In this document: in pieces, positions 57,600-64,000 of the stretch
Layout: every line of letters starts with the position of its first letter
Position numbering within the stretch: position 1 is the stretch's first letter
Assembly (NCBI GenBank): GCA_025769875.1
Contig: JAGFNK010000141.1
Span: forward strand, 1-64,000
Source of the DNA: Russula earlei
Taxonomy: Eukaryota; Basidiomycota; Agaricomycetes; Russulales; Russulaceae
DNA length: 64,000 nt
Reading direction: 5' to 3'
Notes under the pieces: model-generated
Seen by the model: only the letters and a program-made list of their open reading frames with translations
The model's database searches: none
Told to the model about the DNA's origin: nothing
Translations under genes and position numbers: made by a program

Positions 57600-59075
57600 C
57601 TGAGAGTGCAAGGTGGTGTGGTGATGATGTAGGGGTGACACTATGGGCAGTGAGCCCTTGGGTGAGGTGATGATGACAATGCATGTGCATCATCCAGGTC
57701 TGTGCATAGATGTGTGGCAGGGGTGAGGACAGTGCTTGAGAGTTGGTCCCACAGGGGCAAGAACATAATGATGAAGGGGGAAGAATGTGGTGGATAAAGG
57801 AGACTAGTGGCACAGGGGATAGATGTAGGGGAGAGAGTGTGAGGCATTGGGCAGCAAGGTGGGTGACATCAACAGCAATTGGCTTGAGTCATTGTTGCAG
57901 TTCTTGGGCACAGAGTGGGGAACACAAGGGGATAATGTTGAGAGGAGTGTGTGAGATGGAAAGAGAAGGAGAAGGAAGGAGTGATGATAGTTGGAGGAAA
58001 GGGGGGATGTCATGAACCATTCTCCGGAGAGGGTCCTTGAAGGACCCTTCCTTATTAGAGGAAACCCAGCCTCTATGATGCCACCCAGTTCATATGGCCA
58101 AAAGGGGTGAGCAGAGGTGTCCACAATATCGTGCACACATTGTCATGCGATTGATTCTAGGCACAATTGACATACAGCAAGCCCTACTTAGTGGCAACCC
58201 TTCTAGCAGTATAAGACAGTATTATAGGCTTCCTAAGGACCCTTTAGGACAACCCAATGTGCTCTACAATAGGCACTAATGAAGATACTATGGGCCCTAT
58301 AACGTGTTATTAGACTAACTCTAATAACCCTAGAATGAACTATAAGGCAATACTAAGGACCTTAGTAGAAGTATTAGGGTCGACTCTAAGGACCCTAATA
58401 GAACTATATAAGGGGCCTTATAGGCAACACTATTACACCGACAAATACCCAAGTCCCCAAATGACTGGCCCTAAACTAACTAACAGTAAATGAATCAGGT
58501 GCTTCACATGTGCACTAAGCAGTGAACACATGGACTCCAAAAAAAGGTTCTTACTCATCATTGTGGGCCCCCTTACTCAGCAGCTTACTGAGCATGACTG
58601 AGCATGCTCACTAAGCATGCCCCAACTTCTTACTCATCTGTCTATTGTGCTTGATAACAAGGTTATGACTTGCCCCCTATTTAGCAGTTCCCTTGTAGTA
58701 TATAAGTGCTCAATAAAGTAGTGGACAGTCTTCAGACTGTCCATTTGATTTGTGGCACTCCACTACTGAGGGTACTCCTGAGTGACTGCCCTATCTAGTA
58801 CACTCTGGCTTTCTCTCTTCATGATCACCTCTCACAGCCAGTACCAGTCCCCTCTGGTACCTGCTACTTGTTTGGACTATACTTCTCTTCAACTTTGTCC
58901 TAGAACTCAGTCGACTCATCTCTGAGCTTTTACCTTGCTCTTGAACAGGATTGTTCAACAGTGAGTCCCGACAGGGGAGAGGCAATGAAAGGTGAAGGGA
59001 GGATGCGTGGCATGGTCAGGTGGTGCATGGGTGCAGGTACAAGTCATGTGAGTTTCCTGGTCAGTGGGCTCACAC
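57600..59075 (-). repeat. LTR-like repeat, family Z copy 3, interrupted by a solo LTR
   Basis: Inverse copy of the Z family: GACTTGTACCTG and TGTGTGAGCCCACTG read leftwards from about 59,075, and CATTGTCATCATCACCTCAC near 57,680. It is split by the solo LTR at 58,008-58,973. Confidence 0.5.
58008..58973 (+). mobile_element. Solo LTR, family X copy 1
   Basis: Begins TGTCATGAACC and ends GAGTCCCGACA; 966 bp. GGGGA is duplicated at 58003-58007 and 58974-58978. Internal TATATAAG and AATAAA lie near 58,700. The arrangement is that of a long terminal repeat left after recombination removed the retrotransposon body. Confidence 0.85.
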
Positions 59076-59180
59076 ACCTCACATGATGAAGAGGGCATTT
59101 GGGTGGGGAGAGGATGCAATGCATGCCACAGTGAAGGGCATGTTGCAACAGGGTCAATATGGACTTGATGCCATTTTAGC

Positions 59181-60765
59181 TGTCATGAACCAGTTCCTGG
59201 AGAGGGCCCTTGAAGGACCCTTCCATATTAGAGGAAACCCAGGCTCTATGGTGCTGGTTCACATGGCCAAAAGGGGTGAGTAGAGGTGTCCACAATATCG
59301 CACACACATTGTTGCACAATTGATATTGATTCTAGGCACAATCAACATACAGCAAGCCCTACTTGGTGGCAACCTATCTAACAGTAAAGGATAATGCTAA
59401 AGGCTCCCTAATGACCCTTTAAGACAACCCCAAGTGCCTTATATTAGGCATTAATGAAGATACTATAGGCCCTAGAACACATTATTAGACTAACTCTGAT
59501 AACCTTGGAACAAACTATAAGATGATACTAAGTGTTGTGATCTACCCCTCTTTTGGTTCGTCCCTCAGCTACTTCTTACTGTTCTTTACTTTCATCCTCA
59601 TCCCCTTGGTTACTGTTTCATCCCTTGATGCTGATGGTCCTTATTGTTTCACCTCTTGTGTTTCACCTATTGTTTCATCCTTTGTGTTTCATCTATTGTT
59701 CAAGCTCCTTTTTGCTATTGGCTTAGTATTATCTATTGTTCCGCATATGGTACTGTACAGCCTCGCTAGATACAGTATTTAAGTGCCTGTAGAAGCTGGA
59801 GAATGCCCCAAGCTTAGCTTTGTCCCATTTCCTGTCGCATCCCTTGCCCTGTACCCCCTCTCAATCACAACTTGTTGTGCTGGCCTATACTCTGCTTGAC
59901 TTAAGCACACCTCAGGGAACCCTTGTGTTCCTCTTCCTCTTCTACCTCTCTCTCATTGTCCTCCTCTTCTGCGAAGCCAGAAGATCAACTCTGTCTGCGG
60001 GCTGAGTCATTACCTGACTTAGTTTTGAGATGCTAAACCTTTGATCCAGTCTCTTTGAGCTGGCCCACTGAACCCTTGAACCAAGTCACAGGGACTTGGC
60101 CCCACTGAACCCAGAGCTAACGCTCTTACAGCCACAACACCATAACACTAAGGACCTAATATTGGTATTAGGGTCGACTCTAAAGACCCTAATAGAATCA
60201 CATAAAGGGCCTTATAAGGAACACCTCCTCACCATCAAATACTCCAAGTCACAGAAAGACTGGCCCTAAACTAACTAACAACAAATGAATCCAATGCTTT
60301 GCATGTGCACTAAACAGTGAACACATGGACACTAGAGGTCCTTACTCATCTTCTAGGGCCTCCTTACTCAGCAGCTTAGTGAGCATGACTGAGCATGCTC
60401 ACTAAGCATTCCCCAATGTCTTACTCATCTCTTATTGTGCCTGATAACAAGGTTATGACTTGTTCTCTATTTAGCAGTTCCCTTGTAGTATATGAGTGCT
60501 CAATAAAGTAGTGGACAGTCTTCAGACTGTCCATTTGATTTGTGGCACTCTATTACCAAGGGTACTCCTTTGCAACTGCCCTATCTAGTACACCCTGGCC
60601 CTCTCCCTTCATGACCATCTCTCACAGCTGATACCAGTACCTCTCTGGTATTTGCCACTTGTGTGGACTGTACTCTTTGCCAACTTCATTCTTGAACTCA
60701 GTTGACTCATCTCCAAGCTACTCCCTCACTCTTGAACTGGATTGTTCAATAGTGAGTCTGTGACA
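59181..60765 (+). mobile_element. Solo LTR, family X copy 2, with a nested solo LTR
   Basis: Begins TGTCATGAACCAG and ends GTGAGTCTGTGACA. TTAGC is duplicated at 59176-59180 and 60766-60770. It is homologous to X1 throughout except for the inserted 59,533-60,147. Shares GTGGACAGTCTTCAGACTGT with X1 near 60,515. Confidence 0.88.
59533..60147 (+). mobile_element. Solo LTR, family Y copy 1, nested in X2
   Basis: Begins TGTTGTGATCTACCCC and ends CACCATAACA; 615 bp. CTAAG is duplicated at 59528-59532 and 60148-60152, restoring the X-family sequence when removed. Pyrimidine-rich, with TACAGTATTTAAG promoter-like sequence near 59,770. Confidence 0.88.
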
Positions 60766-61080
60766 TTAGCATTCATCAGGTACTTTGTGTTGTGGTGTGG
60801 TTTGAAGGGTAGCATGTTTGAATCAAAGGTTGAAGCTATTCTGGAAGATCTGGAAGCCTCATGCAGCACAAAATGGTGCTCTTCTTGATATTAATGAGAA
60901 AATACAATTTCTTGAGCAAACATGTGATCTAACATGTGATGTAAATTACCATATATAGAAGGAGGGGGGGGGGCAATTCCATGCTGAAACAGAAGTTCTA
61001 ACTGTATATGTGAAATGCCTGTTCTGCCACCCCCTTGGGTTTCACTTGGTATTTGCTTGATTGCTATGCAGAGTTGGGAG
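60766..61080. other. Repeat-like spacer
   Basis: No gene; a G-run near 60,964 followed by CTGCCACCCCCTTGGG resembling other repeat fragments in this arm. Confidence 0.3.
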
Positions 61081-61685
61081 TGTTGTGATCTACCCCCTTA
61101 TCGGTTCGTCCATAATCCCTCCCCATTATTGTTCCTCTTGTTATCTCTATTCCTGTGGTTACTGTTTCATCCCTTGATGATGATCCCTTATTGTGTTTCA
61201 CTTATTGTGTTTCACTTATTGTGTTTCATCTATTGATGAGCTACTTTTGCTATTGACCTACCTTTTACTTATTATTCTGCTTATAGTACTGTACAGCCTC
61301 GCTACATACAGTATTTAAGCACCTGTAGAAGCTGGGGAATGCCCCAAGCTTAGCTTTGTCCCATTTCCTGTCGCATCCCTTGCCCTGTATACTCTCCCAA
61401 TCACAACTTGCTTGTGCTGGCCTTTACTCTGCTTGACCTAAGCACCCCTCAAGGAACCCTTGTGTTCCTCTTCCTCCTCTGCCTCTCTCTCATCATCCTC
61501 CTCTTCTGTGAAACCAGAAGATCGACTCTGTCTGTGGACTGAGTCATTGTCTGACTCAGCCTTGAGACGCTAAACCTTTGAACCGGTCTCCTTGAGCCGG
61601 CCCCACTGAACCTTTGAACCAAGTCACAGGGACTTGGCCCCACTGAACCTTGAGCTAATGCTCCAATGGTCGCGACGCCGTTACA
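61081..61685 (+). mobile_element. Solo LTR, family Y copy 2
   Basis: Begins TGTTGTGATCTACCCC and ends GCGACGCCGTTACA; 605 bp. GGGAG is duplicated at 61076-61080 and 61686-61690. Shares the CTCGCTACATACAGTATTTAAG and AGCTTAGCTTTGTCCCATTT segments with Y1. Confidence 0.88.
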
Positions 61686-62341
61686 GGGAGAGTGTTTTGT
61701 TTTACCTTTTTTTCTTTGGCATTTTTTCACCATTGTGTTGATCAAAAGTAGAACATATTGTTATTAGGTGTTAACTGTTGACAAAATGATGCTTGAGACC
61801 TTCACTTGAGTAATTATGCTGTCAGATGGCAGCCTGCCACTGCCTGAGTACACAAGTCCAAACTTTTTTTTCAGCCTCCAGCTGGACCCCCCCCCTACCC
61901 AAGGTCTGGGATTCCCATTCTGCCACCCATTTGGGAAGGTAAGGTTAAGGTCAGACATGTCCTTTGCATTTCTGACATACACACCGCAAAAGTCAGGGGC
62001 AAACACCAGTGGGAGTGGGACAAGATATGTTGAAGCTATATGAATGATAGCTCAGTCTTGTGTGTAAAAGACTGTATTGGTTAGTTATCTAACCTATATG
62101 AATGATAGCTATGTACAGTATCAGCTTTAAAGGAGTGTAAAGGAATTGTAGTACTGACCTCAGTCTTGTGTGTAAAAGACTGAGGAAAATGAATGCGATA
62201 ACTAAATTCTAATTATTTACACGTACGGTCCGGATTGTCCGTTCGCGCGGCACTAAGCTGCTGCACGTCCAACAAGATATACATAGATCAAGGCGATTTG
62301 ATGCGACAACTAAACTGCAGCCAAATAAAAGATTCAATTAA
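61686..62341. other. Repeat-derived spacer
   Basis: Contains the inverted counterpart of 56,985-57,060 at about 61,845-61,925, and a direct repeat of ATGAATGATAGCT with CTCAGTCTTGTGTGTAAAAG near 62,040-62,180. No gene recognised. Confidence 0.35.
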
Positions 62342-62900
62342 TCCACATCTGAGAATAAGTCTGGCAGAGCATCCTGTGCCGCCTTTAGCTTATTGCACGT
62401 CATGATAGCATGTTACAATCATGATGCATGTAGGTCGCGCTCCCCCCACTTGTCAAACTCCTTCAGCATGGCCCGTAGGCAGCCGAGCACATCGGCAAGC
62501 CCAAGCCCAAGCACAGAATCGCTCTTTGGTTATGCACCCGCTCTGATGCCAGTTCACACCACATGACGATGCATGGTCGAAGTTCGGGGGTGCCGTGCAT
62601 AGTTGTTCCCATGCCATCGTAAGACGGTAGTATCCCGAGAGTAATTGCATCTGCTGCACAGTCGTGACAACAAGTCACCCGGACGCATCCATCTCCCCTT
62701 CCACAGGTCCAGATCTGAGCCGCCGCATGACAACAACAGCCTCCTGCATCACTTTGAGGTATGCAGCTCCATGTAACATACACAGATCAAGCTCATCGGC
62801 AAGTGTCATAGCCATATAGGCATTCAGTGGCGAAGAGCCCATGTGTCGGCGCAGCGATTCAACCATTGCATTGAGAAGTCACTCGTGTTGGCACATTTGC
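62342..62900 (-). pseudogene. Broken BTB/POZ-domain protein, C-terminal half
   Basis: Minus-strand pieces in different frames match the C-terminal region of a large Agaricomycete BTB/POZ protein family: RRHMGSSPLNAYM and LHGAAYLKVMQEAVVV (near 62,800), LLSGYYRLTMAWEQL and FDHASSCGVNWHQSGC (near 62,600), LGLGLADVLGCLRAMLKEFDKWG (near 62,470) and AAQDALPDLFSD (near 62,360). The changes of frame and a stop after the HHDCN region show decay. The BTB fold itself, expected upstream, is not visible. Such proteins are usually adaptors or regulators. Placement rests on recalled family features. Confidence 0.6.
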
Positions 62901-63189
62901 ACGAGGCGCACCAGTGCCACAATCTGCTCATTGTTTGTGAGCTGAGCAGGGAGTGTGTCTGTCTGTGTAGGTGAGGAAGGCGGATGGCATAGACAGCTAA
63001 AGGGAATTTAGGGGAAAGGAACCCCTACGAGTGACAGAATCAACGATGACGTCCAATGCCCATGTTCAAATGAATATTTATTTGCGATGCTGGCAATGTC
63101 GATGAGGCAAATGAGGTTGGCCGGATTGGAGTGAACCTGCAGGAGTTCGTGTGGTCTTCACAAGTTAGACACGGAAAACAGGCAAGCAG

Positions 63190-63718
63190 CTGCAATTACA
63201 AGGCATATAACACTGGCTCAATCTCCTGCCATTCGTCCCATACCACGCTCTAGTCGCGCAGAAGGACATGCGTATGGTTATGGCGGTGGTGGGAGAGCCC
63301 TCAGCTTCCGCTCGCGACTGGGGAGTAATATGTCGGGCAAGTTGTATCGACGGGGTAGCCATGGTAACTTCCGTCGCAGAGCGAGCAACATGTTATCACT
63401 GGAGATGGTGGCCCGCGAAGTTTTGGAGTGGATAGCGAACCGAGTTTTGCGCAGCGCCTGCTATTGGCGAACGAAAATGCGGTCACTAACATTGCGGACT
63501 TATGGGTTGCCGCAGCGATGAATGTTGACAACGAGGAGGTATTCGAGAACCACGATGCAGATATGGAGGGGCCGTTTGAAAGTGTATTTGACTTGGATGG
63601 TGATGCACAGAACGACAATCCTCCCGGTGCTGAGGATACCCTCACAGAGAGGGGAAAGGGTGTTGCAGTGCCCACAGGAAGTTCCGAAACTGAGATGCAC
63701 TATCCCCTACGAGTATGA
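63190..63718 (+). pseudogene. Fragment of a probable MFS transporter (central loop)
   Basis: Plus strand: GHAYGYGGGGRALSFRSRLG, KLYRRGSHGNFRRRASN, then after a frame change near 63,392 GDGGPRSFGVDSEPSFAQ and RLLLANENAVTNIADLWVAA with an acidic stretch to 63,716. I recall this combination from the long cytoplasmic loop of fungal major facilitator (ZIFL-like) transporters, but no membrane segment is present here to confirm it. The frame change could be an intron boundary, but no good splice sites were seen. Nearby LTRs may have removed the 5' part. Confidence 0.4.
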
Positions 63719-64000
63719 CTGGGTTGCGATCAGACTGGCCTTCCCCTGGTTTTCCTCCTTAGGCAATGTGAACATGGAACTGAAGGAAGAGGAATCTTTC
63801 GAAAGAATTGTTCTGTGTACCTATAAGTAATGGGATGGGTTGTGGTTGCATAACGGAGGAAGAGTGGGGCTCACATTGAACAGTGTGTTTTCTACCAGGA
63901 TGATACAGCTTCCATCAGAGAGAGATAGTAGTCGTTGTCACGGACAATTTCCGACGATTGGCGCGCTCGATCCAGGAGGCCCTCACACGCAAGGCGTTCC
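63719..64000. other. Right edge, unassigned
   Basis: Possibly continues the transporter fragment (an open stretch near 63,940-64,000), but nothing can be assigned. Confidence 0.25.

Overview
The window is nuclear DNA of a filamentous fungus, very probably a basidiomycete of the Agaricomycetes. Its genes are GC-rich and broken by short GT-AG introns of about 50-65 nt. The recognisable proteins (Kin1 kinase, Spc1, xylulokinase, an APC permease, F-box and BTB proteins, a fungal-type transcription factor) are typical of that group. I saw no bacterial, organellar or viral features and no convincing tRNA or rRNA gene.

Left arm (1-15,061), mostly ordinary genes: a decayed fungal transcription factor (minus strand, running off the left edge), a Kin1/MARK-type polarity kinase (minus), a 90-residue four-exon signal peptidase subunit Spc1 (minus, 8343-8785), D-xylulokinase (plus) and an F-box protein (plus).

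Middle (about 15,560-53,620), a tandem array of a two-gene module. Gene B encodes a Ser/Pro-rich protein with one membrane segment. Gene A, 210-300 bp downstream on the same strand, encodes a protein with a signal peptide and several membrane segments. Six A copies and five B copies are present. A2 and A6 look intact. A3 and A5 each carry one single-base frameshift. A1 and A4 are decayed. B1 has a long open reading frame; B2-B5 are broken or truncated. Transposons have entered the array repeatedly: a nearly intact PIF/Harbinger element and a TA-target element inside B2, two inverted-repeat elements between B2 and A2 (one ends 33 bp before the A2 start codon), a Harbinger-like MITE, a retrotransposon ORF1 fragment, an apparently intact pogo/Fot element nested in another element's inverted repeat, and a hAT-like element. 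An APC-family amino acid permease (minus, 41,096-43,463) lies between two parts of the array.

Right arm (53,621-64,000), repeat-dense: a hAT-like element with an 8-bp target duplication, a divergent LTR-like repeat family, and four solo LTRs of two families with exact 5-bp target duplications, one nested in another. At the edge are a broken BTB/POZ gene (minus) and a fragment of a probable MFS transporter (plus). The overall picture is a conserved anchor on the left, then an accessory region shaped by segmental duplication and transposition.
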